Assembly: GCF_025028335.1 (NCBI RefSeq)
Contig: NZ_JAFEUW010000001.1
Span: 930,001 to 994,000, forward strand
Reading direction: 5' to 3'
Length of the DNA: 64,000 nt
Origin: Brachybacterium sillae
Lineage (GTDB): Bacteria; Actinomycetota; Actinomycetes; Actinomycetales; Dermabacteraceae
Shown here: one piece after another, positions 1-9,922 of the stretch
Layout: the number at the start of each line of letters is the position of its first letter
Numbering within the stretch: the stretch's first letter is position 1
The notes under the pieces: generated by a model
What the model saw: the letters and a program-made list of their open reading frames with translations, nothing else
What the model was told of the DNA's origin: nothing
Databases searched by the model: none
Program-made: the position numbers and the translations under genes

Positions 1-15
1 CGGCCACGACGGAAA

Positions 16-41
16 AGCCCGGATGCGCAGGCATCCGGGCT
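16..41 (-). terminator. Rho-independent terminator, probably of the POT transporter
   Basis: A perfect 11-bp stem (16-26 with 31-41) has a 4-nt loop. Read on the minus strand it is followed by TTTT (plus-strand AAAA at 13-16). It lies about 210 nt past the transporter stop. The stretch 42-249 between them shows no convincing gene. Confidence 0.6.
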
Positions 42-249
42 CGGCCTCGGCGCGTCGACGGACGACGCCCACGGGGCGGTATCGGGTCACCTGCGCAGGC
101 CGTTCCCTCGGGGACTCCTTCGGTCGCACCCGGTGGCGGGCACGACGACCGGCGGTCTTCGGTAGCGACCACTGTACCGGCGCGGGCGCGGGGGCCGCCA
201 CCGACCCCCGCGCGAGCTGCCTCACAGCACGGGCCCGCCCCGCGGGCGT

Positions 250-1923
250 TCAGTGCTGGTGCTCCAGCTCCTCCTCGAGACGGGCGCCCTCACGCTCCGA
301 CGGTCGACGTCGTCCATGTTCCGCTGGATCCATGGGCCGATCAGGAACATCACCAGAGCCACCAGCAGGGTGACCGCACCCAGGCCGTAGTAATACAGCC
401 CATCGCCGAGTCCCTCGGTCAGGCTGATCACCACGGAGGTGAGGCCCAGGCCCACCGCGGGGGCCAGGAACCACAGCGTCATGGTCTGGGAGGCGAAGTG
501 CCGCGGGGCCAGTTTCGTGGTCACCGACAGACCCACCGGGTTGAGGAACAGCTCCGCGATCGTCTGCACGAAGAACACCGCGATGAGGTACCAGAACGGC
601 GCGAGCGCCCCGGCGCCACCGGGCCAGGTGGTGAAGCCGTAACCCATCATCATGGCCGACAACGCGATGATCACCAGGGAGATCGCGAACTCGCGGCGGT
701 GTTCGGGAACCGACCCGCCCGGCGCGCGAACAGGGCGCCGATCAGCGGCGCCAACAGCAGCAAGAACAACGGGTTGAAGGACTGGTACTGAGCGGCACTG
801 AGCTCGACCAGGCCGCCCACGGAGCGGTCGGTGTTCTCCGCGGCGAAGGTGGCCATCTTCCCCGCGGCCTGTTCGAAGATCAGCACGAACAGCACGCTGC
901 CCACCCACAGCGGGGCAAAGGCCCGCAGGTGCACGCGCTCCTGGCTGGTGACCCGGGGACTGCGCGCCATGGTGAGGAAGTACCCGAGGGAGGTCACGAG
1001 GGCGAAGAGGAACAGCGACCACGCGATCGAATTCACCCACGCCTCGGAGGACTCCGCCCCGGCGAACACCAGGAAGCGGAACAGGCTGATGAGGGTGGTG
1101 GCGAGGGCGATGATGCCGAGGGCCAACAGGACCAGACGTTTGCCGTCCCCGGGCTGCAGCGGGTTCGGGATGGTGTAGGCGAAGCGGCCCAGCTTGTGCC
1201 GGTCGTACGCGAAGGACACCAGGGCCAGAGCCATACCGATGGCAGCGGAAATGAACGCGACGTGGTACCCGAAGTGGTCCTTCAGGAAACCGGTGACCAA
1301 GGGCGCCACGAGCGAGCCGACGTTCACCGACATGTAGAAGTATTGGAAGCCCTGATCACGACGAGGATCGTCGGCGTCATACAGACCGCTGACGACCGTG
1401 GCAAGGTTCGGCTTGATGAACCCGGTGCCCAGGGCGATGAGGATCAGACCCACCCAGGACGTGACGACCAGCGGGATGGCGAGCACCACGTGACCGGCCA
1501 TGATGATGCAGCCCCCGATGAGGGTCGAGATCCACGGCCCGAGGATGCGGTCGGCGAAGATGCCGCCGGGGATGGTCATGAGCAGACAGCGGCGCCGTAC
1601 GCGGAGACCACCACCTGGCCGGTGTTGGTGCTGAGGCCCAGACCCCCGTTGGCGAGGGTGTCGACCAGGAAGTACAGCAGGATCGCGCGCATGCCGAACC
1701 AGGAGAAGCGCTCCCACATCTCCACCTGCAGCATCCACGGCAGCCCGCCCGGGTGACCGATAAAAGCGCGGTCCTCCAGAGACGGGCCCGTGCGCAGACC
1801 CTTCGGCACGTACAGGGAGCTGCGTGCCCCTTCGGGCACCGGGTCTCCGGGGCCGGGGGTCCCGTCGGTGGGCACCGGGTCCAGAGATGTCGAACCGGGG
1901 GTCCGCTCCGCATCGTGCGACAT
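250..1923 (-). pseudogene. POT/PTR-family peptide MFS transporter, frameshifted three times
   Basis: This encodes a proton-coupled oligopeptide transporter of the POT (PTR2) family, an inner-membrane protein. The N-terminus holds the family hallmark MWERFSWFGMRA and the middle holds GTGFIKPNLATVVSGL; many hydrophobic segments follow. The start is ATG 1923 behind GAGAGG. Three single missing bases break the frame, near 1580 (after SAYGAAV), near 705 (after RRAGRFPNTA, continuing as REFAIS) and near 300 (after NMDDVD, continuing as SEREGARLEEELEHQH). Restoring three bases gives about 558 aa, a normal family length. The gene is either decaying or carries sequencing errors; the deacetylase at 14221 has a similar defect. 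Confidence 0.85.
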
Positions 1924-2370
1924 GATGCGTGTCCTCTCGCGTGTGCGGCCAGCATCCTCGCCGACCGGGGTTCTGGGGTGCTCCCAGCGTGCGCTCAGGA
2001 ATCCGGGACCGAGGGCCGAAAGGGCCCGCGGGCGCTTCCGGACGGACCCTGCGTCCGGGCTCTCGGACCCGGGGCGGACGGTCGGGCCTTGGGTCCCCCG
2101 CGATCACAGGGGCGGGCGGCGGGCGGGCGCGGCGGACGCGGAGGGCGCGGAGCGCGACCGTGGGCGCGGGGTGGCCGACGGGGCACTCCGCCGTGACGTG
2201 CCGTTTCCGTTCCAGAAATGGGAACAGAGGCAGCACGTCACGGGAACAGGCACAGCACGACACCGGACCGCAACCGCACCCAAGGACGCCGGGAGCGCGG
2301 GCGAGTAAGGATCCGCCACAGCGCTCCGGCGTCCGGCTACTGAGCAGGGAGAACGCCAGAAGGACGAACA
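1924..2370. other. Intergenic region without a recognisable gene
   Basis: These bases separate the transporter start from the rplA terminator. Open frames here are low-complexity Pro/Arg/Gly translations typical of GC-rich non-coding DNA. The stretch presumably holds the transporter promoter, but I see no clear promoter elements. Confidence 0.5.
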
Positions 2371-2407
2371 ACGGCGCCCCTGCTCCACAGTCGAGCAGGG
2401 GCGCCGT
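2371..2407 (-). terminator. Terminator of the rplK-rplA operon
   Basis: A perfect 15-bp stem (2371-2385 with 2393-2407) with a 7-nt loop starts 21 nt after the rplA stop. On the minus strand it is followed by a T-rich tract (TTGTTCG...). This is a strong intrinsic terminator at the expected place. Confidence 0.85.
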
Positions 2408-2427
2408 GTCGTCAGACTGCTGGCCGG

Positions 2428-3147
2428 TCAGGCCTCGTCGGTGTCCTCGGTGAGGTTGCGCGTACGGTTCACGTCGACCGGGATGCCCGGGCCCATGGTG
2501 GTGGACACGGTGATCTTGGTGATGTACCGACCCTTGGAAGAGGCCGGCTTCAGGCGCAGGATCTCCTCGAGGGCCGCCACGTAGTTCTCCACCAGCTGCT
2601 GGTCGGAGAAGGACGTCTTGCCGATGATGTAGTGGAGGTTCGCGGCGCGATCGGTGCGGAACTCGATCTTGCCGCCCTTGATGTCCTCCACCGCCTTGGC
2701 GGTGTCCATGGTGACGGTGCCGGTCTTCGGGTTCGGCATGAGGCCGCGGGGGCCGAGCACGCGGCCCAGCTTGCCGACCTTGCCCATGAGGTTCGGGGTG
2801 GCGACGGCCGCGTCGAAGTCGGTCCAGCCACCCTCGACCTTGGCGATCAGGTCGTCGTCGCCGACCTCATCGGCGCCCGCCGCACGAGCCGCCTCGGCCT
2901 GCGGGCCGGTGGCGAACACGATCACGCGGGCGGTCTTACCGGTGCCGTTGGGCAGGTTGACGGTGCCGCGCACCATCTGATCGGCCTTGCGCGGGTCCAC
3001 ACCCAGGCGCATGGCCACCTCGACGGAGGCGTCGAACTTCGTGGTGCTGGTCTTCTGCGCCAGACGGACCGCGTCGAGCGGGGAGTACAGACGCCCCTCC
3101 TCGATCTTCGCCGCGCCGTCCTTGTACGCCTTGCTGCGGAATGCCAT
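2428..3147 (-). CDS. rplA: 50S ribosomal protein L1
   Basis: L1 (uL1) of the large subunit forms the L1 stalk, binds 23S rRNA and represses its own operon in many bacteria. The 239-aa product is full length. It carries the family stretch [17 protein letters not shown] and the usual N-terminus [11 protein letters not shown]. It follows rplK with a 4-nt gap, so the two are cotranscribed and probably translationally coupled, and it ends just before a strong terminator. Confidence 0.98.
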   Translation of the reverse strand: MAFRSKAYKDGAAKIEEGRLYSPLDAVRLAQKTSTTKFDASVEVAMRLGVDPRKADQMVRGTVNLPNGTGKTARVIVFATGPQAEAARAAGADEVGDDDLIAKVEGGWTDFDAAVATPNLMGKVGKLGRVLGPRGLMPNPKTGTVTMDTAKAVEDIKGGKIEFRTDRAANLHYIIGKTSFSDQQLVENYVAALEEILRLKPASSKGRYITKITVSTTMGPGIPVDVNRTRNLTEDTDEA

Positions 3148-3151
3148 GTCG

Positions 3152-3583
3152 TCAGTCCTCCACCGTGATGCCCATGGAACGAGCGGTGCCCGCGACGATC
3201 TTCGCGGCCGTCTCGATGTCGTTCGCGTTCAGGTCAGGCATCTTGGTCTCCGCGATCTCGCGGACCTGAGCCTGGGTCAGCTTCCCGACCTTGACCGTGT
3301 GCGGGGTGGCCGAGCCCTTCTGCAGGCCTGCGGCCTTCTTGATGAGCTCCGCCGCCGGCGGGGTCTTGGTGATGAAGGTGAAGGAGCGGTCCTCGTAGAC
3401 CGTGATCTCCACGGGGACGATGTTGCCCCGCTGGGCCGCCGTGGCGTCGTTGTACGCCTTGACGAACTCCATCATGTTGACGCCCGCGGCACCCAGCGCC
3501 GGACCCACCGGCGGGGCAGGGGTGGCCTGCCCGGCCTGGATCTGGAGCTTGATGATCCGCGAGACCTTCTTCTTCGCAGCCAT
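3152..3583 (-). CDS. rplK: 50S ribosomal protein L11
   Basis: L11 (uL11) sits at the GTPase-associated centre of the large subunit and is needed for RelA-type stringent activation in other bacteria. The 143-aa product has the family signature [21 protein letters not shown] near the N-terminus, split here as [10 protein letters not shown] then [11 protein letters not shown]. The ATG is preceded by GAAAGAGGAAAGC, a good ribosome site. It lies 152 nt after nusG and immediately before rplA. Confidence 0.98.
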   Translation of the reverse strand: MAAKKKVSRIIKLQIQAGQATPAPPVGPALGAAGVNMMEFVKAYNDATAAQRGNIVPVEITVYEDRSFTFITKTPPAAELIKKAAGLQKGSATPHTVKVGKLTQAQVREIAETKMPDLNANDIETAAKIVAGTARSMGITVED

Positions 3584-3610
3584 GCTTTCCTCTTTCTCCG
3601 TGGTCTAGGC

Positions 3611-3672
3611 GGGCATCCCGGCAGGATGCCCTCCCACTGCGGGACCCGCCGCGCGCTCGGCGCGGCGGGCCC
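3611..3672 (-). other. Two hairpins in the nusG-rplK spacer
   Basis: An 8-bp stem (3611-3618/3624-3631) and a very GC-rich stem (3641-3654/3660-3672, one bulged base) fill most of the spacer. Neither has a downstream T-run, so they are more likely leader or processing structures of the rplK-rplA mRNA than full terminators. Confidence 0.35.
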
Positions 3673-3735
3673 GAAGCGACGCTACCTGGGCGCCGCGACG
3701 ACGTCGACCCGGGGCCGACGTGATCTTCGCTTCGC

Positions 3736-4623
3736 TCAGATCTTGGCGACCTGGTCGAAGGCCAGCTCCACCGGGGTCTCGCGTCCGAAGATGGACACGA
3801 GCACCTGGAGCTTCTGATGCTCGGTGTCGATCTCGTGGATCGTCGCCGGCATGGTCTCGAAGGGACCGTCCATGACGGTCACCGACTCCCCGACCTCGAA
3901 GGCCGGCACCGCGGCGGGCGCGGAGGACTTCGAGGAGCCGCCGGAGCTGCGCTTCTTCTCGGGCAGGCCCACGCTCGGCGCCAGCATGGAGAACACCTCG
4001 TCGGTGCTCAGCGGCGTCGGGTCGGTGGCGTTGCCGACGAAGCCGGTCACGCCCGGGGTGTCCCGGACCACTCGCCACGACTCGTCGGTGAGGTCCATGC
4101 GCACCAGCACGTAACCGGGGATCCGCACGCGACGGACGATCTTCTTCTGGCCGTTCTTCACCTCGGCCGCGTCCTCCATCGGGACCTCGACCTGGAAGAT
4201 CTGCTCCTCCATGTCCTGGGTCTCGATGCGAGTGGTCAGCTGGGTGCGCACGCGGTTCTCGTGGCCGGAGTAGGAGTGGATGACGTACCACTCGCCGGGG
4301 GCGACCAGCAGGTGGCGGCGCAGCTGCTCGAGAGCATCGTCCTCCGCGGAGGCGGCGTCGGCCTGCTCGTCGGCCTGCTCATCGTCCTGTGCGGCGGCCA
4401 CCTGAGCGGGTGCCTCCGCCGGGGTCGCGTCCGCCGGCTCGACCGACGCGTCGAGGTCCTCGCCCTCCGGGTCGACCGCGGTCACGTCCTCCGTCGGCGC
4501 ATCCACGGTTTCGTCGGCCTGCGGCGCGTGGAACGGATCGGTGGACGGCTGCGACGCGGAGAAGGAGAGGCTGTCGTCGACGTCCGCGTAGGAATCCTGG
4601 GGAGCGTTCTGCTCGTCGGACAC
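3736..4623 (-). CDS. nusG: Transcription termination/antitermination factor NusG
   Basis: NusG binds RNA polymerase and couples transcription to Rho and to the ribosome. The NGN domain runs from [15 protein letters not shown] (about residue 112) to GFVGNA. A C-terminal KOW domain follows ([19 protein letters not shown]). The 295-aa length reflects a roughly 105-residue acidic, Ala/Glu/Asp-rich N-terminal extension that other phyla lack but actinobacterial NusG often has. It follows secE by 54 nt in the conserved secE-nusG-rplK-rplA order. Confidence 0.97.
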   Translation of the reverse strand: MSDEQNAPQDSYADVDDSLSFSASQPSTDPFHAPQADETVDAPTEDVTAVDPEGEDLDASVEPADATPAEAPAQVAAAQDDEQADEQADAASAEDDALEQLRRHLLVAPGEWYVIHSYSGHENRVRTQLTTRIETQDMEEQIFQVEVPMEDAAEVKNGQKKIVRRVRIPGYVLVRMDLTDESWRVVRDTPGVTGFVGNATDPTPLSTDEVFSMLAPSVGLPEKKRSSGGSSKSSAPAAVPAFEVGESVTVMDGPFETMPATIHEIDTEHQKLQVLVSIFGRETPVELAFDQVAKI

Positions 4624-4677
4624 CGGGGCACCTGCTTTCTGCTCGAACGGGGCCGCGCTCAGCGCGGCGGGCGGATC

Positions 4678-4950
4678 TCAGCCGGCGCGCTGCGCGTCGG
4701 AGAACGTGAGCTCCGACAGCCACCCGAAGGCGAGATCCAGGGCGAAGATGAGGACGATCATGAACGCCACGAAGGCGAGCACGGTGATCGTGAACGCCAC
4801 CAGCTCACCACCGGTGGGGACGTGGACCTTCCGCAGCTCGGCGATGACCTGGCGGATGAACAGGCCGATCGCGACGAACGGGTTGCGGCTCGAGCCGGGG
4901 CGGTCGCGGTCCTCCTCGGAGGAGGTCGGGACACTGGGCTGAGAGCTCAC
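4678..4950 (-). CDS. secE: Preprotein translocase subunit SecE
   Basis: SecE is the small essential subunit of the SecYEG translocon. The 90-aa protein has a hydrophilic N-terminus, the amphipathic motif FIRQVIAELRKVHVPT and one transmembrane segment (FTITVLAFVAFMIVLIFAL). It lies between tRNA-Trp and nusG, the usual actinobacterial arrangement. It starts at GTG or ATG around 4950, 65 nt after the tRNA 3' end. Confidence 0.95.
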   Translation of the reverse strand: MSSQPSVPTSSEEDRDRPGSSRNPFVAIGLFIRQVIAELRKVHVPTGGELVAFTITVLAFVAFMIVLIFALDLAFGWLSELTFSDAQRAG

Positions 4951-4979
4951 GGTGAGGCGATCCGATCAGGTCGGGGTCA

Positions 4980-5000
4980 TCGGCCGTCCTGGACGGCCGA
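4980..5000 (-). other. Hairpin between tRNA-Trp and secE
   Basis: The 10-nt arms 4980-4989 and 4991-5000 are perfectly complementary around one base, so a stable short hairpin can form. There is no T-run. It could be a processing or partial-termination signal separating the tRNA from the secE mRNA. Confidence 0.4.
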
Positions 5001-5014
5001 GCCGACCGGACGAG

Positions 5015-5087
5015 CAGGGTAGACAGGACTCGAACCTGCAACCTGCGGTTTTGGAGACCGCTGCGCTACCAATTGCGCCACTACCCT
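5015..5087 (-). tRNA. tRNA-Trp (anticodon CCA)
   Basis: The minus strand folds into a complete 73-nt cloverleaf: acceptor AGGGTAG/CTACCCT with G discriminator, D arm GCGC/GCGC, anticodon stem GCGGT/ACCGC with loop CTCCAAA (anticodon CCA), and T arm with TTCGAGT. The CCA tail is not encoded. It precedes secE on the same strand. Confidence 0.97.
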
Positions 5088-5211
5088 TCGCGGGTGGACC
5101 CGCGCGGCCCACACCATGACACCCCGCAGTGGGGCGTCTCGGCGGTAAGGGCCACGGGACAGCATACCCAGTCCTCGCAGGCCGTGCGACTTCCGTGGGA
5201 CCATAGGGGGC

Positions 5212-6453
5212 GTGAGCAACGACACCACCGCCGCGACCCCACCCTCCCAGACCCCTGCCGGCCGCCGGATCTCCCGGCGCGTCGGCGCCATCGCCGAGTC
5301 CGCCACCCTGGCCGTGGATGCGAAGGCCAAGGCCCTCAAGGCCGCCGGACGGCCCGTGATCGGCTTCGGCGCCGGGGAGCCGGACTTCCCCACCCCCGCG
5401 CACATCGTCGAGGCCGCCCAGCAGGCCTGCGCCGAGCTCCGCAACCACCGGTACACCGCCACGTCCGGTCTGGCCGAGCTGCGCGAGGCGATCGCCGCCG
5501 CCACCGCTGAGATCGACCGGATCAGCGTGGATCCGGTGCAGGTCCTCGTGACCAACGGCGGCAAGCAGTCCGTCTACCAGACCTTCGCCACCCTGCTGGA
5601 TCCGGGCGATGAGGTGATCCTCCCCGCCCCCTACTGGACCACCTACCCGGAGGCCATCCGCCTCGCCGGCGGCCGGGAGGTGCCGGTGCTCGCAGGCGCC
5701 GACCAGGGCTACCTGCCGACCGTGGAGCAACTCGAGGCCGCTCGCACCGACCGCACCCGCGCAATCGTGATCTGCTCCCCCTCCAACCCCACCGGCGCCG
5801 TGATGGACGCTCAGCTCCTGGCTCGCATCGGCCACTGGGCCCTGGAGCACGGCCTGTGGGTCATCTCCGACGAGATCTATCAGCACCTCACCTACGACGG
5901 GGTGGAGTTCACCTCGGTGCTGGCGGCGGTGCCGGACCTCGCCGACTCCACGGTGCTGCTCAACGGCGTCGCGAAGACCTTCGCCATGACCGGCTGGCGC
6001 GTGGGCTGGACCATCGGCCCGCGCGACGTGATCGCCGCGGCCTCGAACCTGCAGTCGCACCTCACCTCGAACGTGAACAACGTGGCGCAGCGCGCGGCGA
6101 TCGCGGCGCTGACCGGGCCGCGCGACGCCGTCAACGAGATGCGCACCGCTTTCGACCGGCGCCGCCGCACCATCGTCAAGAAGCTCGCGGCCATCCCCGG
6201 GTTCACGGTGCCCACCCCCACCGGTGCCTTCTACGCCTTCCCCGACGTGACCGGGGTGATCGGCCAAGAGGTCGCCGGCAGCACCGTCGAGTCGTCCTCG
6301 CAGCTGGCACAGATCATCCTGGAGCAGGCGGAGGTCGCGGCCGTGCCCGGCGAGGCCTTCGGCGCCCCCGGTCATCTGCGCTTCTCCTACGCCCTGGCCG
6401 ACGCCGACCTCGAGGAGGGCATCGACCGCGTGGCCACCCTGCTGTCCCGGTGA
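5212..6453 (+). CDS. PLP-dependent aminotransferase, aspartate aminotransferase class I
   Basis: A fold-type I aminotransferase, probably aspartate:2-oxoglutarate, acting in the cytosol. The 413-aa product has the PLP-binding lysine in [13 protein letters not shown], the motif SNPTGAV, and substrate-carboxylate arginines near the C-terminus (HLRFSYA). The start is GTG 5212 behind an AGGGGG tract. Its TGA overlaps the GTG of the downstream adenosine deaminase (GTGA), so the two are translationally coupled. Substrate preference cannot be fixed from sequence. Confidence 0.9.
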   Translation: MSNDTTAATPPSQTPAGRRISRRVGAIAESATLAVDAKAKALKAAGRPVIGFGAGEPDFPTPAHIVEAAQQACAELRNHRYTATSGLAELREAIAAATAEIDRISVDPVQVLVTNGGKQSVYQTFATLLDPGDEVILPAPYWTTYPEAIRLAGGREVPVLAGADQGYLPTVEQLEAARTDRTRAIVICSPSNPTGAVMDAQLLARIGHWALEHGLWVISDEIYQHLTYDGVEFTSVLAAVPDLADSTVLLNGVAKTFAMTGWRVGWTIGPRDVIAAASNLQSHLTSNVNNVAQRAAIAALTGPRDAVNEMRTAFDRRRRTIVKKLAAIPGFTVPTPTGAFYAFPDVTGVIGQEVAGSTVESSSQLAQIILEQAEVAAVPGEAFGAPGHLRFSYALADADLEEGIDRVATLLSR

Positions 6454-7523
6454 GCCCCGCGGCCGCGGCGGTGAGCTCCGAGGAGTCCACGGCACCGCGC
6501 CGGGATCTGGCGGCGCTGCCGAAGGCGCACCTGCACCTGCACTTCACCGGTTCGATGCGGGTGGCGACCCTGCAGGACCTCGCCGCCCACCGCGGGATCC
6601 GGCTGCCGTCCTCCCTCACCGATGATGTGGCGCTGCGGGTCGAGCCGACCGCACGCGGCTGGTTCCGCTTTCAGCGGCAGTACGACGCCGCCCGCCAGGT
6701 GGTGCGTGATGAGGAGGCCCTGCGCCGCACCATGCGCGAGGCCGTCGAGGACGACGCCGCGGAGGGCTCGGGCCGCCTCGAGCTGCAGGTGGACCCCACC
6801 AGCTACGCCCCGCACGTCGGCGGCCTCACACCGGCGCTGGAGATCATCCTCGATGAGGCCGCGGCGGCGGAGCGCGACACCGGGGTGAGCGTCGGCCTCA
6901 TCGTCGCGGCCTCCCGGATCCGGCATCCGCTGGATGCCCGCACCCTCGCCCGGCTGGCGGTGCGTCATGCGGGGCGGGTGGTCGGCTTCGGCCTGTCGAA
7001 CGACGAGCGCCGCGGCATCACCGAGGAGTTCGCCCCTGCGTTCCGCATCGCCCGCGCCGCGGGCCTGGCCTCCGTGCCGCACGGTGGGGAGCTGCTCGGC
7101 CCCGCCCACGTGCAGGAGGTCCTGCGGACCCTGCGACCGGATCGTCTCGGCCACGGAGTGCGGGCGGCCGAGGACCCGCAGCTGCTGACCCGGATCGTCG
7201 AGGCGGGCGTCGCCCTCGAGGTGTGCCCCGCCTCCAACGCGTCGCTCGGGGTCTACCCGACGGCGCAGGACGTCCCGTTGCGGACCCTCCTCGATGCGGG
7301 CGCCACGATCGCGCTGGGCGCCGACGATCCGCTGCTGTTCGGCTCGCGGCTGGTGGCACAGTACGAGACCGCCCGGGCGATGGGCCTCAGCGACGACGAG
7401 CTCGCCGATCTCGCCGCCGGCAGCGTCCGCGCCTCCCGCGCCCCGCACGATGTGGTGGCTCGTCTGCTCGACGGCATCGAGCAGTGGCGGCGCACTCCCC
7501 CGGGTTCGACCTCCCCGGACTGA
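6450..7523 (+). CDS. Adenosine deaminase family protein
   Basis: This amidohydrolase-fold enzyme likely deaminates adenosine or a related purine in salvage. Visible zinc and catalytic motifs in order are HLHLHFTGS (metal-binding His pair), SVPHGGE (His/Glu), [17 protein letters not shown] and GADDPLLF (metal Asp). At 357 aa it has family length. The proposed start GTG 6450 overlaps the upstream stop as GTGA; GTG 6471 is an alternative. It converges on galK with only 4 nt between stops. Adenine deaminase-like specificity cannot be excluded. Confidence 0.88.
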   Translation: MSPAAAAVSSEESTAPRRDLAALPKAHLHLHFTGSMRVATLQDLAAHRGIRLPSSLTDDVALRVEPTARGWFRFQRQYDAARQVVRDEEALRRTMREAVEDDAAEGSGRLELQVDPTSYAPHVGGLTPALEIILDEAAAAERDTGVSVGLIVAASRIRHPLDARTLARLAVRHAGRVVGFGLSNDERRGITEEFAPAFRIARAAGLASVPHGGELLGPAHVQEVLRTLRPDRLGHGVRAAEDPQLLTRIVEAGVALEVCPASNASLGVYPTAQDVPLRTLLDAGATIALGADDPLLFGSRLVAQYETARAMGLSDDELADLAAGSVRASRAPHDVVARLLDGIEQWRRTPPGSTSPD

Positions 7524-7527
7524 CCCC

Positions 7528-8784
7528 TCAGAGGTCCCGGCCCGCGCCGTCCCCCGGCAGCGCCAGGAAGAAGTGCGGGGCCGGCAGCCCTCGGGTCTCC
7601 GCGGCCCGGGCGATCTCCTCGGCGACAGCCTCCGCCCGGTCATGCTCGACCAGCGCGATGGTGCTGCCCCCGAAACCACCACCGGTCATGCGTGCCCCAT
7701 GGGCTCCGGCCGCCCGGGCGGCGTCCACGGCGCTGTCGAGGGCGGGCACCGTCACCTCGTAGTCATCCCGCAGAGAGTCGTGGGAGGCATCCATCAGCGC
7801 GGCGATCTGATCGAGCTGCCCGCGCACGCTCCCCGCCTCGAGCAGAGCCCCGACGCGCCGCACCCGCTCGATCTCGGTGATGATGTGCCGGGCGCGCCGC
7901 CGCACCGTCTCGTCCGCGATCGCCTCGAGGGCCCCCGGCAGACCGGCGGGGTCCACATCCCGCAGCGTCCCCACCCCGAGGGCCTCGGCGGCCTGCTCGC
8001 TCTGTCGGCGCCGCTCGGCGTACTCGCCGCCGACGAGGGAGTGCTCGGCGCGGGTGTCGGTGATGAGCAGCGCGAGGCCCTGGGCGGCGAGATCCCACGG
8101 CACGGGCTCGACGGAGAAGTCCCGGCAGTCCAGCAGCAGCGCGTGACCGCGACGGCCGAGCACCGCAGCGGACTGGTCGAGCCCGCCGGTCGCGGCGCCC
8201 ACGAAGTCGTTCTCGGCGCGGATCGCGGCGCGGATGCGCTCCACCGGCTCCGTGCCCAGGGTGAACAGGTCCTCCAGGGCCGCGGCGACCGCGCACTCCA
8301 GGGCGGCGGAGGACGACAACCCCGCCCCCAGCGGCACCTGCCCGTCGACCACCAGATCCAGGCCCCACGGCTCACCCCCGGAGAGGTGACCGCGCAGCGC
8401 CCACAGGACGCCCGCGACGTACGCCGGCCAGCCGGCGACCGTGCCGGGTTCGAGGTCCTTCGCGGACAGCTCCACCACGCCCTCGGCCTGGGCGGAGCGC
8501 AACCGCACCCGATCGGTGGGGGTCCGGGCCGCCGCCACGTAGGTGCGGTGCTCCAGCGCCATGGGCAGGCACAGCCCATCCTGGTAGTCCACGTGCTCAC
8601 CGATGAGGTTCACCCGGCCGGGCGCGGACCAGACCCCGTCGGGCGCGTACCCCCAGGCGTCCTGGAACAGCTCGGCGGTGCGGCGGGCACGGAGCTCCCG
8701 GTCCGGGGCGCTGGCCAGGCGAGGGCCTGGCGCGGCGTCAGCGGCGGTCGGGGCGGGTGTGGGCTGATCGGAGGGGTGGCTCAT
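7528..8784 (-). CDS. galK: Galactokinase
   Basis: A GHMP-family kinase that phosphorylates galactose at C1, the first committed step of the Leloir pathway. The 418-aa product shows the galactokinase signature GRVNLIGEHVDYQDG near residue 55, the ATP loop PLGAGLSSSAALE and the C-terminal MTGGGFGGSTIAL. No galT or galE is adjacent. A -10-like TAGACT at 8812-8817 on the minus strand lies about 28 nt upstream of the ATG. Confidence 0.95.
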   Translation of the reverse strand: MSHPSDQPTPAPTAADAAPGPRLASAPDRELRARRTAELFQDAWGYAPDGVWSAPGRVNLIGEHVDYQDGLCLPMALEHRTYVAAARTPTDRVRLRSAQAEGVVELSAKDLEPGTVAGWPAYVAGVLWALRGHLSGGEPWGLDLVVDGQVPLGAGLSSSAALECAVAAALEDLFTLGTEPVERIRAAIRAENDFVGAATGGLDQSAAVLGRRGHALLLDCRDFSVEPVPWDLAAQGLALLITDTRAEHSLVGGEYAERRRQSEQAAEALGVGTLRDVDPAGLPGALEAIADETVRRRARHIITEIERVRRVGALLEAGSVRGQLDQIAALMDASHDSLRDDYEVTVPALDSAVDAARAAGAHGARMTGGGFGGSTIALVEHDRAEAVAEEIARAAETRGLPAPHFFLALPGDGAGRDL

Positions 8785-8884
8785 CGCGTTCTCGGGTCCG
8801 GGGACGCCCCGAGTCTACGGGGGCGCCGCCGCGTCCTTCGGGACCGCCGGCTCACCCCCGGGCCGCGGGGGCGGCGAGGTGGGG

Positions 8885-9922
8885 TCAGGGACGCGGGGCG
8901 ATGCAGGTGACCGACGGGGAGGGGAAGGGGTCGGCCACGACGCGCAGCCGATCACCGTTCCACGCGAGCACGTCGATGCGGTCACCCTCCTGGGCCGCGA
9001 CCAGCGTCAGCTCCCCCACGCGGGTGAAGTGCCGCGGATGCGCCCCCACCTCGATCTCGTCGATGATCGTCGGACGCATCTGCCCCAGTGACAGCGCCGC
9101 CAGGGTGTCCGGGCCGCGGTTGGCCACCAGCAGGTTGTTCTCGTGCCGGGTGATCTCGATGTGCGAGGGGGCGCAGTCGCCGTCGTGGCGGGTGGAACGC
9201 ACGGAGCCGCGGCTCACCCAGCTGATCTCCCCCGTCTCGGGGTTCCGGCGGCGCACGGCGGTGGTGACGGTCCCGTCGAGCTCGCAGGCCAGGTGCAGCT
9301 CGGCGGCCTCGTGGTCGGTGGCGAGGTGGCGCGGCCCGCTGCCCCGCGGGAACATCACCTGGCCCTGGAGATCGAGCGACCCCCACGGCGACTGCTCGTA
9401 GAGGAACACGGCGTCGAGACCGAGATCGGTCACTGCCAGCAGCGACGTCCCGGGCAGCGCCGTCACCTGATGCGGGTGCGGGTCCCGGAAGCGGCGGCGG
9501 CCGTCGGCTCGGCCGTGGTCGTCGAGGTCGATGAGCTCGGCCAGCAACCCCTCCTCGGACAGCGCGATGGTCTCGACCGAGCCGCTGCCGTAATTGGCGA
9601 CCACGAGCGTGCGTCCGCGGGCGCCGAGCGCGATGTGGCACCCGCCACTGCCGCGCAGCGTGAGGTCGGCGACGACCTCGGCCTCGGTGCCGTCGGCGCT
9701 GACCCGCAGGGTGCTCACCCGGGTCGGGTCGGTCTCGTGCACCACGTGCAGGAGAGTGCCGTCGGCGCTCCACACCACGAACGACGGGTCCTCCAGCGGC
9801 ACCTGGGTGAGGCGCCGCACGGCCCCCTGCTCCGTCACCGCGAGCAGGTCGACACCCGTGCCGCGCCCGCGTTCCTCGCTCGTGTACGAGCCGGTGGCGA
9901 CGATGATCTCGGATGTGGTCAC
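8885..9922 (-). CDS. Lactonase-family beta-propeller protein
   Basis: It resembles the 7-bladed Pgl/YkgB 6-phosphogluconolactonase-like family (PF10282), with repeated blades such as GRTLVVANYGSGSVETI, DPHPHQVTALPG and ENNLLVANRGPDTLAALSL. The 345 aa match family length. The start GTG 9922 overlaps the stop of the upstream exporter gene (GTGA) and has GGAGGG upstream, so it is coupled to that gene. Whether it truly hydrolyses 6-phosphogluconolactone is not shown by the sequence. Confidence 0.8.
   Translation of the reverse strand: MTTSEIIVATGSYTSEERGRGTGVDLLAVTEQGAVRRLTQVPLEDPSFVVWSADGTLLHVVHETDPTRVSTLRVSADGTEAEVVADLTLRGSGGCHIALGARGRTLVVANYGSGSVETIALSEEGLLAELIDLDDHGRADGRRRFRDPHPHQVTALPGTSLLAVTDLGLDAVFLYEQSPWGSLDLQGQVMFPRGSGPRHLATDHEAAELHLACELDGTVTTAVRRRNPETGEISWVSRGSVRSTRHDGDCAPSHIEITRHENNLLVANRGPDTLAALSLGQMRPTIIDEIEVGAHPRHFTRVGELTLVAAQEGDRIDVLAWNGDRLRVVADPFPSPSVTCIAPRP

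Noticed and set aside
5015-5087. tRNA-Trp as an integration site
   Set aside because: No integrase, no partial tRNA repeat and no foreign genes next to it; the flanking genes are the usual secE block.
4966-6495. Long open frame on the strand opposite the aminotransferase gene, and similar long antisense frames (for example 12145-14802 and 38530-40998)
   Set aside because: They are Gly/Arg/His/Pro-rich mirror translations caused by high GC content and lie fully opposite well-recognised genes.
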